DNA of 64,000 nt from Lutibacter sp. (GTDB lineage Bacteria; Bacteroidota; Bacteroidia; Flavobacteriales; Flavobacteriaceae), in contig NZ_JABDRI010000020.1 in NCBI RefSeq assembly GCF_013041805.1, positions 1-64,000 of the forward strand. The letters are read 5' to 3'. Of the stretch, positions 1-7,837 are shown piece by piece. Made by a program: the position numbers and the translations under genes. The number at the start of each line of letters is the position of its first letter. Position 1 is the first letter of the stretch. The notes beneath the pieces are model-generated. The model saw nothing but the letters and a program-made list of their open reading frames with translations. It searched no databases and was not told where the DNA came from.

Positions 1-1622
1 AGTCTGTGTGCAATAATTATGGATGTTTGATGCTTTGTAATTTTATCTGTAGCTTTTTGAATTAATTTCTCTGAATAAGAATCTATTGAAGATGTTGCTT
101 CATCTAAAATTAACACACTTGGTTTACTCACATAAGCACGCAAAAAGGCAATTAACTGTCGCTGTCCTGAAGATAACATGGCTCCTCTTTCCTTTACATT
201 GTAATTGTAATCATCGGGCAAACTCATTATAAACTTATGAATTCCTATTTCTTTTGCAGCTTTTTTAACTTCATCTAAAGTAATAGAAGTATCGCTTAAA
301 ATTATATTTTTAAAAATCGTATCAGAAAATAAAAATACATCTTGTAAAACAACAGCAATTTCATTCCGCAACGACCTTAGAGTATATTGATTAATATTAT
401 GATTATCGATACAAATTTCACCTTTATCAATTTCATAAAACCGATTTACCAAATTAATAATAGTCGATTTTCCAGCACCAGTAGCACCAACAATTGCGAC
501 AGTTTCTCCTGCTTTTACTTGAAATGAAATTCCTTTTAAAACCTCTTCTCCTTTAACATAACTAAAGTGTACTTTTTTAAATGAAATATCTCCATTAAAG
601 TGAGTTGCTTCAACCTTACCTGTTTTATCAATTTGACTTTGAGTATCTAGCACTTCAAATACACGATCTCCTGCAACCATGCCCATTTGAAGTGTATTAA
701 ATTTATCCGCTATTTGTCTCAATGGTCTAAACAACATTTGCGACATCATAATAAATGCAATAATTTGCCCTGCATTAGTTGCTCCATTATTTACTATATC
801 CAGACCTCCATACCAAACTAGTAAACCAACTGCAATTGAAGATAAAATTTCAGCTATTGGAAAGAAAATAGAATAATACCAAACGGTTTTAATATGCGCT
901 TTTTTATGCTTTTCATTAATCTTAACAAAATTCTGATATTCAATTTTTTCTCTATTAAATAACTGAACAATATTCATACCTGTTACACGCTCTTGCACAA
1001 ATCCATTTAAATTTGCTACTTGAGCCCTCACCTCTTGAAAGGCAGATTTAATAGCAATTTGAAATAATTTAGTTGCATAAATTAAGATTGGAAGTACAAT
1101 AAATGCAATTAAGGCTAATTTCCAATTCATCCATAGCATTACCAAAGCAACCACAAACATTTTTAACAAATCACTAACAATCATAAATAAACCTTGGCCA
1201 AAAAATTGTGCTATTGTCTCCGTATCTGAAACTAACCTAGTTACTAATTTCCCTACCGAAGAATTATCAAAGTATGCCATTTTAAAATGTAACATGTGCT
1301 TTTGTAATTGTACTCTAATGTCTTTTATAATATGTTGGCCTAACCAATTTACTTTGTATATAAATATAAACTGCATTAGAACTTCCAATAATAGAAAAAC
1401 AATCATTAACAACGAGAAATATAAGAGGCCTTCTTTATCTTTATTTGCAAAATAATTATTTACAATTTCTTGCAATAAAATTGGTTTTACTACTGATACT
1501 CCAGATAATAAAATGGCAGAAATGGTACCAATAAGAAATTCACTTCTATAGTCCGAAGCAAAACTCATTAATCGTTTAAATATTTTAGCGTCAAATGCTT
1601 TCCCTGTGACCTTTTTACTCAT
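1..1622 (-). CDS. ABC exporter half-transporter, fused permease/ATPase (partial, cut by left edge)
   Basis: Membrane exporter with an N-terminal six-helix ABC membrane domain followed by a nucleotide-binding domain. Direct translation of the minus strand shows Walker A GATGAGKST, signature LSSGQRQ, Walker B VLILDEATSSID and the start of the H-loop (IIAHRL), so about 540 residues are visible and only the last few dozen are missing. The family (MsbA/multidrug type) exports lipids, peptides or drugs as a dimer in the inner membrane; the substrate cannot be read from the sequence. The ATG (1620-1622) overlaps the truA stop by eight bases in the motif ATGAGTAA, implying translational coupling to truA. 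Gene identity is secure, substrate unknown. Confidence 0.93.
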   Translation of the reverse strand, partial: MSKKVTGKAFDAKIFKRLMSFASDYRSEFLIGTISAILLSGVSVVKPILLQEIVNNYFANKDKEGLLYFSLLMIVFLLLEVLMQFIFIYKVNWLGQHIIKDIRVQLQKHMLHFKMAYFDNSSVGKLVTRLVSDTETIAQFFGQGLFMIVSDLLKMFVVALVMLWMNWKLALIAFIVLPILIYATKLFQIAIKSAFQEVRAQVANLNGFVQERVTGMNIVQLFNREKIEYQNFVKINEKHKKAHIKTVWYYSIFFPIAEILSSIAVGLLVWYGGLDIVNNGATNAGQIIAFIMMSQMLFRPLRQIADKFNTLQMGMVAGDRVFEVLDTQSQIDKTGKVEATHFNGDISFKKVHFSYVKGEEVLKGISFQVKAGETVAIVGATGAGKSTIINLVNRFYEIDKGEICIDNHNINQYTLRSLRNEIAVVLQDVFLFSDTIFKNIILSDTSITLDEVKKAAKEIGIHKFIMSLPDDYNYNVKERGAMLSSGQRQLIAFLRAYVSKPSVLILDEATSSIDSYSEKLIQKATDKITKHQTSIIIAHR

Positions 1623-2367
1623 GAATAAATATTGTTTTCGGATAAGTTACCTGAGTTAAAAATAACCCTTTTGCAGGTGCAGAAGTACCAGCATTACATC
1701 TTTCTCTGCTTTCAATTATTTCTCTAAATTTTTCTAAAGTAATTTTTTCTAAACCTACATCAAGTAAAGTCCCAACAATGGCCCTAACCATATTTCTTAA
1801 AAACCTATCTGCAGTTATATAAAAAGTAAGCAAACCACCTGATTGAACCCACACGGCTTTCCTCACATCACAATTATAGGTTTTTACATCTGTTTTAGTT
1901 TTTGAAAAAGATTTAAAATCAGTGTAAGTTAGTAAAATTTGTGCAGCCTCATTCATTTTATCAACATTTAACTTTTTATTAATAAGCTGCCAAGTGGTAT
2001 CAATTAAAAATGGATTTCTACCCAAAAAAATACGATACTCGTAGCTTCTACTGGTAGCATCAAAACGAGCATGTGCCTTATCTGATGTTGCAAAAATGTT
2101 TTGAATCACAATATCGCTAGGTAATAATGAGTTTAGCTTATAAACAAGATCATTTTTATCAAAATCTTCACTTACATCTACATGAGCAAATAATTGCTCG
2201 GCATGTACTCCAGCATCTGTTCTTCCAGCCCCAACTACATCAATTGTTTTTCTAAAAATAGTTGTCAATGCTTTATTTAATGACTCTTGAATACTAATAG
2301 CTTTTGGCTGAGCTTGCCAACCATGATAAAATGTTCCTTTATATGATAATTCAATAAAATATCTCAA
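1615..2367 (-). CDS. truA: tRNA pseudouridine(38-40) synthase TruA
   Basis: Converts uridines 38-40 of the tRNA anticodon arm to pseudouridine. The core motif GAGRTDAGVHA is present with catalytic Asp at about residue 51, followed by the usual RFLRNMVRAIVG block. I place the start at a TTG (2365-2367), giving MRYFIEL and 250 residues, the normal family length. In-frame ATGs further upstream (2401-2406) would add a 13-residue tail absent from the family, and they lie upstream of the expected start site of a TAnnTTTG promoter box at 2393-2400, so they should not be transcribed from it. The downstream ABC exporter overlaps the stop by eight bases. Function certain; start inferred. Confidence 0.93.
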   Translation of the reverse strand: MRYFIELSYKGTFYHGWQAQPKAISIQESLNKALTTIFRKTIDVVGAGRTDAGVHAEQLFAHVDVSEDFDKNDLVYKLNSLLPSDIVIQNIFATSDKAHARFDATSRSYEYRIFLGRNPFLIDTTWQLINKKLNVDKMNEAAQILLTYTDFKSFSKTKTDVKTYNCDVRKAVWVQSGGLLTFYITADRFLRNMVRAIVGTLLDVGLEKITLEKFREIIESRERCNAGTSAPAKGLFLTQVTYPKTIFIHE

Positions 2368-2392
2368 TTGAAATGCTATTTTTGTACGACTG

Positions 2393-2400
2393 CAAATATA
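2393..2400 (-). promoter_or_regulatory. Candidate -7 box TATATTTG for truA
   Basis: Perfect match to the flavobacterial -7 consensus TAnnTTTG on the minus strand. Transcription would begin around 2386-2389, about 20 nt before the TTG start of truA and downstream of the alternative ATGs. No good -33 TTG at the ideal distance. Confidence 0.6.
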
Positions 2401-2412
2401 CATCATATTTGT

Positions 2413-2420
2413 TATTTTTG
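2413..2420 (+). promoter_or_regulatory. Candidate -7 box TATTTTTG for the phosphoesterase gene
   Basis: TAnnTTTG match on the plus strand ending 13 nt before the ATG at 2434. Together with the truA box it makes a compact divergent promoter region of about 30 bp. Confidence 0.5.
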
Positions 2421-2433
2421 AATTCCAAAACAA

Positions 2434-2931
2434 ATGAAAAAAATATTATTACTTTCTGATACGCATAGCTTTATTGATAAGCAAATTCTAAAGTTTGTTA
2501 AGCAAGCTGATGAAGTGTGGCACGCCGGAGATATTGGATCAATCGAAGTTATAGACATCATTAAAAAATTAAAACCTATACGTGCTGTCTTTGGGAATAT
2601 TGACAACGCATCAATACGGTCTGAATTTCCATTAGATAATAAGTTTACTATTGAAAATGTATCTGTTTGGATGACCCATATTGGTGGATACCCAAATAAA
2701 TATGATAAAAGAATTAAGGATGAAATTTCTACGAATCCTCCACAATTGTTTATTAGTGGCCATTCGCATATTTTAAAAGTAATGTTTGATAAAAAGCTAC
2801 ACCTATTGCATATGAATCCAGGCGCTGCAGGAAAACATGGGTTTCATAAAATACGAACGATGCTTCGATTTGAAATTAATGGAGAAAAAGTAACAAACCT
2901 TGAGGTTATTGAACTTGAACAAAGAAAATAA
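2434..2931 (+). CDS. YfcE/MJ0936-type metallophosphoesterase
   Basis: Small calcineurin-like phosphodiesterase of 165 residues. All metal-binding motifs are visible: DTH at residues 9-11, HAGD ending at Asp33, GNID at 54-57, a central TH(I)GG and the C-terminal SGHSHI followed by MNPGAAG. The family hydrolyses phosphodiesters with Mn2+ or other divalent metals in the cytoplasm; the physiological substrate is usually unknown. It is transcribed divergently from truA and ends in a strong hairpin terminator whose stem begins at the last base of the stop codon. Family assignment is firm, substrate open. Confidence 0.9.
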   Translation: MKKILLLSDTHSFIDKQILKFVKQADEVWHAGDIGSIEVIDIIKKLKPIRAVFGNIDNASIRSEFPLDNKFTIENVSVWMTHIGGYPNKYDKRIKDEISTNPPQLFISGHSHILKVMFDKKLHLLHMNPGAAGKHGFHKIRTMLRFEINGEKVTNLEVIELEQRK

Positions 2932-2958
2932 AAAAGGTCTGCAATTGCAGACCTTTTT
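2931..2958. terminator. Bidirectional intrinsic terminator
   Basis: A perfect 14-bp inverted repeat without loop bases (AAAAAGGTCTGCAA and its complement), with A and T runs on both sides. It can serve the phosphoesterase gene on the plus strand and the DUF349 gene on the minus strand, which converge here. Confidence 0.9.
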
Positions 2959-2967
2959 ATTTAAGTA

Positions 2968-4968
2968 TTAATAATCTAATTTTGATAAATAAGACAACTT
3001 CATTTTCCACACTTCTAATTTTTCCTTGTAGACATTTATATTATCCATAACGTTTTTAAGGAGCGGACTATCAGCAGAAGCATTTGAAATAAATCCTATA
3101 TTATTTTCTAACTGCTGAATTTCTCTAACTGTTTCATCAATCTTTTTCCTTACAAAAAGTTGTTCATTATTTAATTTATGATAATTTTTTTGATCTAAAT
3201 AACTATTAATTAAATTTTCAAATTTAATCATTTGAACTTCTTTAGCATCAATGGAATTTGATTCAACAATTTTATCAATCAACTTGTTAAATTTAGCCTC
3301 AATATGTTTCTTTTCAAATGGTACTCTACCTAAATCTCTCCAACTATTCACAAAAACTTTAAGTTTTTCTAAAGTTATTTCCTCTTTTTCGTCAAGAACC
3401 TTTTTAATATCTTCATATAATTCTTTCTTTTTATTAAACACCTCTAACTCTTCTTTATTTCCTTCATCTTGTTGAGCATGAAGTCTATCGAAATAATGGT
3501 TACAAGCATCCTTAAATTCCTTCCATAATTTATCAGAATATTTGCGAGGTACGTGACCAATTTGTTTCCAATCAGATTGAATTTTCTTCATTATATCTGT
3601 AGCTACATCCCAATCTTCACTATCCTTAAGTTCTTCAGCACGTTTAATTAGTAATTTCTTAGCATTTAAATTATCTAATTGTTCTGTTTTTAAGTTTTTA
3701 AAATAATTGTTTTTTTCAACATTAAATTTTCTTGTAGATTCTTTAAATTTTGTCCAAATTTCATTGCTTTTTGCTCTAGGAACTTGCCCAATACTAAAAA
3801 ATTTATTCCTAAGAGCTTCAAGTTCTTTTATACTTTTTTGCCAATCAGATCTATTCTTGTTTTTTGAGGTATCTATTGAATCTATACTAGAAATAACTGC
3901 TAACTTTTCATCAACATTATCATCAAATTTAGACTTTAAATCTTTGAAAAATTCGTGACGCTTATCGTGTACTTTTTTTGTAGCCGCACTAAAACGCTCC
4001 CAAACTTCTTCTCTATGCTCTCTACCAACTGGACCTACCTCTTCTTTCCAAAGCTTATGTAAATTTTGTAGTTCATTAAACGCGAGATTTATATCTTCTA
4101 ATTCAGCTAATTCTTCAGCTTTAACAACTAGGGCTAATTTCTCTTCATAATTATGTTTAAAATCAAGATCTCTTAAATCGTTACTTAAATGCAACAAGTC
4201 GTAAAAACGCTCCACATGATGTTCATACGTTCTCCAAGTATCATTATATTTAGCTCTAGGAATTGGCCCAATTTCTCTCCACTTCTCTTGAATAGCCTTA
4301 AAGTTTTTATACATAGTAGCTCCTTCTGCATGGTCAATTAAGTGTTTTAAATCTTCAATTAAAGCTAACTTGTTCTTAAGATTTTCATTTAATTGGTTAT
4401 CCTGATTTGCGTAAAACTCATTCTTTTTTACCTTATAATCATAAAGTATACTATTATATTTTGATTTTACTGGATTACTATATTGAAAATTTACAACTTC
4501 TCCTCCATCTTTTATAAATAGCTCTTTTTCTTTTTTTAGTAATTCTCCAAACTTAACATTAAATATGTTTTTAATAGTATTTACATTATTATGAATACTT
4601 TGAATAGGATGATTATTCACTAAATCGCTTAATTCTTTTACCAGATCTTCTAAACTAAGCTTTTCATAATCAACCATTTCAATAGCTACAGAATCTGTTT
4701 TTTCAGAACTTTCAGCAATTTTACTTTCAATTTCATCAATAGCTTTTTCAGCTGAAGGGGCTTTGGTTTTTTTTGTAGTTACAGACTCTTCACCCTCTAA
4801 ATTTTCTACGACAACTTTTGGTGTTGAAACAGTATCTTCATTTTTTATTGATGAAGAAATTTCTTCTTTATTTACTTCAGCTAATTTGTTTTCTTCTGAG
4901 GTTTCAGAATTTTGGGAAGTTACATTACTTTCGTTTTCATTTGGCACTATATTACTTTGGTCTAACAT
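2968..4968 (-). CDS. DUF349 repeat protein
   Basis: A 666-residue, highly charged, helical cytoplasmic protein with an acidic, low-complexity N-terminus (about 110 residues) and five DUF349 repeats. Each repeat carries a Trp/Phe-containing core such as WREIGPIPR, WKEEVGPVGR, FFSIGQVPR, WKQIGHVPR or WRDLGRVPF. DUF349 proteins are widespread in Bacteroidota and Actinobacteria; their function is not established to my knowledge. The start is taken at the ATG 4966-4968 (MLDQSNIVP) rather than an upstream TTG. It is a single-gene unit between aroE and a shared terminator. Family certain, role unknown. Confidence 0.88.
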   Translation of the reverse strand: MLDQSNIVPNENESNVTSQNSETSEENKLAEVNKEEISSSIKNEDTVSTPKVVVENLEGEESVTTKKTKAPSAEKAIDEIESKIAESSEKTDSVAIEMVDYEKLSLEDLVKELSDLVNNHPIQSIHNNVNTIKNIFNVKFGELLKKEKELFIKDGGEVVNFQYSNPVKSKYNSILYDYKVKKNEFYANQDNQLNENLKNKLALIEDLKHLIDHAEGATMYKNFKAIQEKWREIGPIPRAKYNDTWRTYEHHVERFYDLLHLSNDLRDLDFKHNYEEKLALVVKAEELAELEDINLAFNELQNLHKLWKEEVGPVGREHREEVWERFSAATKKVHDKRHEFFKDLKSKFDDNVDEKLAVISSIDSIDTSKNKNRSDWQKSIKELEALRNKFFSIGQVPRAKSNEIWTKFKESTRKFNVEKNNYFKNLKTEQLDNLNAKKLLIKRAEELKDSEDWDVATDIMKKIQSDWKQIGHVPRKYSDKLWKEFKDACNHYFDRLHAQQDEGNKEELEVFNKKKELYEDIKKVLDEKEEITLEKLKVFVNSWRDLGRVPFEKKHIEAKFNKLIDKIVESNSIDAKEVQMIKFENLINSYLDQKNYHKLNNEQLFVRKKIDETVREIQQLENNIGFISNASADSPLLKNVMDNINVYKEKLEVWKMKLSYLSKLDY

Positions 4969-5048
4969 ATAAAAATGTTTAAGGTTCAATTAATTATTTT
5001 CATTAATAATCTAAAAGTAGGTATTTAAAATAAAATTCCTATTTCAAT

Positions 5049-5067
5049 ATAAGATGTAAAATCTTAT
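5049..5067. other. Weak hairpin in the DUF349 upstream region
   Basis: ATAAGAT-GTAAA-ATCTTAT, a 7-bp AT-rich stem between the aroE stop and the DUF349 start. It could be a weak terminator for aroE or a 5' UTR element; no TAnnTTTG box was found for the DUF349 gene in this gap. Confidence 0.3.
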
Positions 5068-5098
5068 TAAAAGTTGCGTAAATTTAAGGATTTCTTTT

Positions 5099-5845
5099 TT
5101 AGGAATTCCATATTTCCCAAGACTTTTCAGCTTGAAATTCTAGCATTTCGAGTCCATTTTTTATGGTCGCTCCTATTTTTTCTCCTTCCTGTAAAAATTT
5201 AGTCTTATTAGGGTTATAAATCAAATCAAAAAGTATATGCTTATTGGTAATAAATTGATACGGAATATTTGGTGAATTGTCAATGTTGGGGAATGTCCCA
5301 ATTGGTGAACAATTTATAATAATTGTGTGCTCTTCAATTATCTCCTTTGTTAAAGCCGTATACAAAAATCCTTTGTCTATAATATTTCTTGAAACAAATC
5401 TATATGCTATACCAAATTTAGATAAAGCATGGGCAATTGCTTTTGAAGCACCGCCAGTACCTAAAATAAGCGCTTTGGTATGATGTTTTTGTAAAAGTGG
5501 CTCTATGGACCTTTGAAACCCATATACATCTGTATTATAGCCAACTAAAGTATTATCTTTAGTTACTTTTATGGTGTTAACGGCTCCAATATCTTTAGCG
5601 TCACCTTGAACATCATCTAAATATTTTATTATTGATTGTTTATAAGGGATAGTTACATTGAAACCTTTAAAATCTTCTTCCTTATGATATAAAATGAATG
5701 GAAATTCTTCTATTTCGGGAAGATCATAATTTTTATATTCATTATGCTGTAAACCTAACTCTTGAAATTTTTCTGTGAAATACTTTTTTGAGAAGGAATA
5801 TGAAATATTTTTTCCAACTAAACCAAATTTTAAACGATTACTCAT
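5099..5845 (-). CDS. aroE: Shikimate dehydrogenase AroE
   Basis: NADPH-dependent reduction of 3-dehydroshikimate to shikimate in aromatic amino-acid synthesis. The 248-residue protein has the substrate site (SYSFSK near residue 15), the NVTIPYK motif with catalytic Lys69, GAVNTI, GYNTDVYGF with catalytic Asp106, the NADP-binding GTGGASKA loop and the C-terminal Q-x4-W element. The ATG at 5843-5845 overlaps the stop of the upstream popT-like gene in the eight-base motif ATGAGTAA, so it is the third, coupled gene of a popT-popT-aroE operon. A longer reading from an upstream TTG would add 12 non-conserved residues. Confidence 0.95.
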   Translation of the reverse strand: MSNRLKFGLVGKNISYSFSKKYFTEKFQELGLQHNEYKNYDLPEIEEFPFILYHKEEDFKGFNVTIPYKQSIIKYLDDVQGDAKDIGAVNTIKVTKDNTLVGYNTDVYGFQRSIEPLLQKHHTKALILGTGGASKAIAHALSKFGIAYRFVSRNIIDKGFLYTALTKEIIEEHTIIINCSPIGTFPNIDNSPNIPYQFITNKHILFDLIYNPNKTKFLQEGEKIGATIKNGLEMLEFQAEKSWEIWNS

Positions 5846-6863
5846 CAATATATTCTTTACGTTCTGTTCCGTATTTATCAATTAATAAAATTATACCTAA
5901 ACCAACTATGATGTAAAATATTGCCATCCAGGTTTCTTGCATTGAAAAGTCAGGAAAATATCGCTGAAAATTTTCAATAACTTTATTTCCATTCACATCA
6001 ATAAGTGCTTTTCCATTTTCAAATTTGTAGACCTCTTTTTTCCAAGGCCAAACAATACCTAAAGACCCTGTTATAAAACCAATAATTAATGCTGTGACAA
6101 TTTGGTGCCAACGCTTTAAAACATATCCTAAAATATGTGAGGTAATTACGAGTCCGAAAGCCGAACCTCCCGTAAAAGATGCAATAATCTTAAGATATCT
6201 TAAACGCTCTTCATTGTCAACAAAGCTAAAGTCTCCAACAAATATTTCAGTAAATGTTTTAAATAACATAGTTACAGAATCTACCAACAGCAACACATAG
6301 TTACCCAATAAAATTAATATAAATGAACCTGAAAGACCTGGTAAGGTCATCCCTGAAACACCTATGATTCCACAAATAAATACAAACCATAAATTATCAT
6401 TTTCTTTCGCTGGGTTCATAAAACTTATAGCAATCCCTAACCCAATTCCAATAACCATAGAAATTATGTTGCTTGTCCGCCAATCGTTAAAATCTTTTGA
6501 AATATAATAGATCGAGCCTAAAATCATTCCAAAAAAAGAACTCCAAACGTACAATTCGTAATGTTGTAACAAATAATCTAATGCCAATGAAACACTAAAA
6601 TAGCTAAACATACTTCCTCCAAAAACAAGTAATAAAAACGTTGCGTTTGTATAGTTGTAAAAACTTTTAAACCGTCCGTTTATAAGTAATAAAAATGCTT
6701 TATAATTTATTTTTCGAAAGGAATAAATCATTTCTTCATAAAAACCAAGAACAAAAGAAACTGTGCCACCAGAAACACCTGGAACCTTATTCGCAGCACC
6801 CATTGATAGTCCTTTTATAAAAAGGAAAAACTTATCTAAAAGAGTACGATCTTTTCTTGCCAT
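5838..6863 (-). CDS. DUF368/PopT-type polyprenyl-phosphate transporter (paralogue 2)
   Basis: Polytopic inner-membrane protein of 341 residues with the DUF368 N-terminal signature KGLSMGAANKVPGVSGGT, a second internal LPGLSGSFILILLGNY motif (the inverted-repeat half) and a WPWKKE motif. DUF368 proteins have been shown in other bacteria (PopT) to recycle undecaprenyl phosphate across the cytoplasmic membrane for cell-wall synthesis. It begins two bases after the stop of a second DUF368 gene, with which it shares all motifs at moderate identity, and overlaps aroE by eight bases. Role by family; which paralogue carries which activity is unknown. Confidence 0.88.
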   Translation of the reverse strand: MARKDRTLLDKFFLFIKGLSMGAANKVPGVSGGTVSFVLGFYEEMIYSFRKINYKAFLLLINGRFKSFYNYTNATFLLLVFGGSMFSYFSVSLALDYLLQHYELYVWSSFFGMILGSIYYISKDFNDWRTSNIISMVIGIGLGIAISFMNPAKENDNLWFVFICGIIGVSGMTLPGLSGSFILILLGNYVLLLVDSVTMLFKTFTEIFVGDFSFVDNEERLRYLKIIASFTGGSAFGLVITSHILGYVLKRWHQIVTALIIGFITGSLGIVWPWKKEVYKFENGKALIDVNGNKVIENFQRYFPDFSMQETWMAIFYIIVGLGIILLIDKYGTERKEYIDE

Positions 6864-6865
6864 TG

Positions 6866-7798
6866 TTATAAGGTGTCTAATTTATTTGCTAATTTTTCTA
6901 ATACAATAATAAGTGCAAACCCAAGAATAGATAATGCAATAGCTAATGTTAATTGAGCATCTCCTTCATAAGAGAAAGGAGAAATGCTTAATTCATTTAA
7001 AGGAACATTTATACCTTTAGAGTTCAATCTCCAGGTGATTGTTTCTTTCCAAGGCCAAATTTTATTTAACGAACCTAAAATAAATCCAGTTAACACAGCT
7101 AGTGTATAATTCTTATAGTTACTAAAAAGCCATTTTAACACTTTAGAAAATGTTAATAGACCCACTATTGCTCCTAAACCTAAAATTGCAATTAATTTAA
7201 AATCTCTATTATGTATAGCCTCTAAAACGGGTTTATAAGCTCCAAGTAAAACCAAAATAAATGCTCCCGAGATTCCTGGTAAAATCATAGCGCAAATTGC
7301 TAAAGCTCCTGCTAAAAATAAAAATAGCGGTGACGAATTTTCCGATATTAGTGGCTGCAGTGTAGTAACATAATAGGCAATAGCAGCACCTACCAACAAG
7401 CCAAATACAATAAAAGTATTCCACTGCGTTATTTGTTTGCCTATATATAAAATACTAGCTAAAACCAAACCAAAAAAGAACGACCAAACCAAAATTGGAT
7501 GATTCTCTAATAACCAAGAAATAAGTTTTGCTAAAGACAGAACACTAATAAAAATACCTGTAACTAATGAAAGTAAAAAATTACCATTTAGAGCTTTCCA
7601 GGTGGCCTTAAAACCAGTAGTTTTAAAAAGCTTTAATGTTTTAAAATTAATTGCACTAATAGAAGATAGTAATTCTTCATAAATTCCTGATATAAAAGCT
7701 ATTGTACCTCCTGAAACACCTGGCACAACATCCGCAGCTCCCATAGCGATACCTTTTAATAAAATTACAAAATAATGTATGAAATTTCGTTGTTGCAT
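6866..7798 (-). CDS. DUF368/PopT-type polyprenyl-phosphate transporter (paralogue 1)
   Basis: Polytopic inner-membrane protein of 310 residues, first gene of the operon. Motifs: KGIAMGAADVVPGVSGGT at the N-terminus, LPGISGAFILVLLGAY in the middle and WPWKET before a C-terminal loop that differs from the second copy. By family it translocates undecaprenyl phosphate back to the cytoplasmic face of the membrane. A TAnnTTTG box lies about 22 nt upstream (7821-7828). Tandem DUF368 genes two bases apart are unusual enough to suggest either a heteromeric transporter or divergence in lipid substrate. Confidence 0.88.
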   Translation of the reverse strand: MQQRNFIHYFVILLKGIAMGAADVVPGVSGGTIAFISGIYEELLSSISAINFKTLKLFKTTGFKATWKALNGNFLLSLVTGIFISVLSLAKLISWLLENHPILVWSFFFGLVLASILYIGKQITQWNTFIVFGLLVGAAIAYYVTTLQPLISENSSPLFLFLAGALAICAMILPGISGAFILVLLGAYKPVLEAIHNRDFKLIAILGLGAIVGLLTFSKVLKWLFSNYKNYTLAVLTGFILGSLNKIWPWKETITWRLNSKGINVPLNELSISPFSYEGDAQLTLAIALSILGFALIIVLEKLANKLDTL

Positions 7799-7820
7799 TT
7801 GTCTTAAAATATTAGATTGA

Positions 7821-7828
7821 CAAATGTA
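7821..7828 (-). promoter_or_regulatory. Candidate -7 box TACATTTG for the popT-popT-aroE operon
   Basis: Exact TAnnTTTG on the minus strand, placed about 22 nt before the first ATG and after the stop of the TPR gene, so the operon is probably independent of that gene. Confidence 0.6.
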
Positions 7829-7837
7829 GTATTTTTA

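Noticed and set aside
3251-4972. Plus-strand ORFs inside the DUF349 gene
   Set aside because: Antisense reading frames of an AT-rich, charged gene; composition is Ser/Phe/Leu-rich and unlike a protein.
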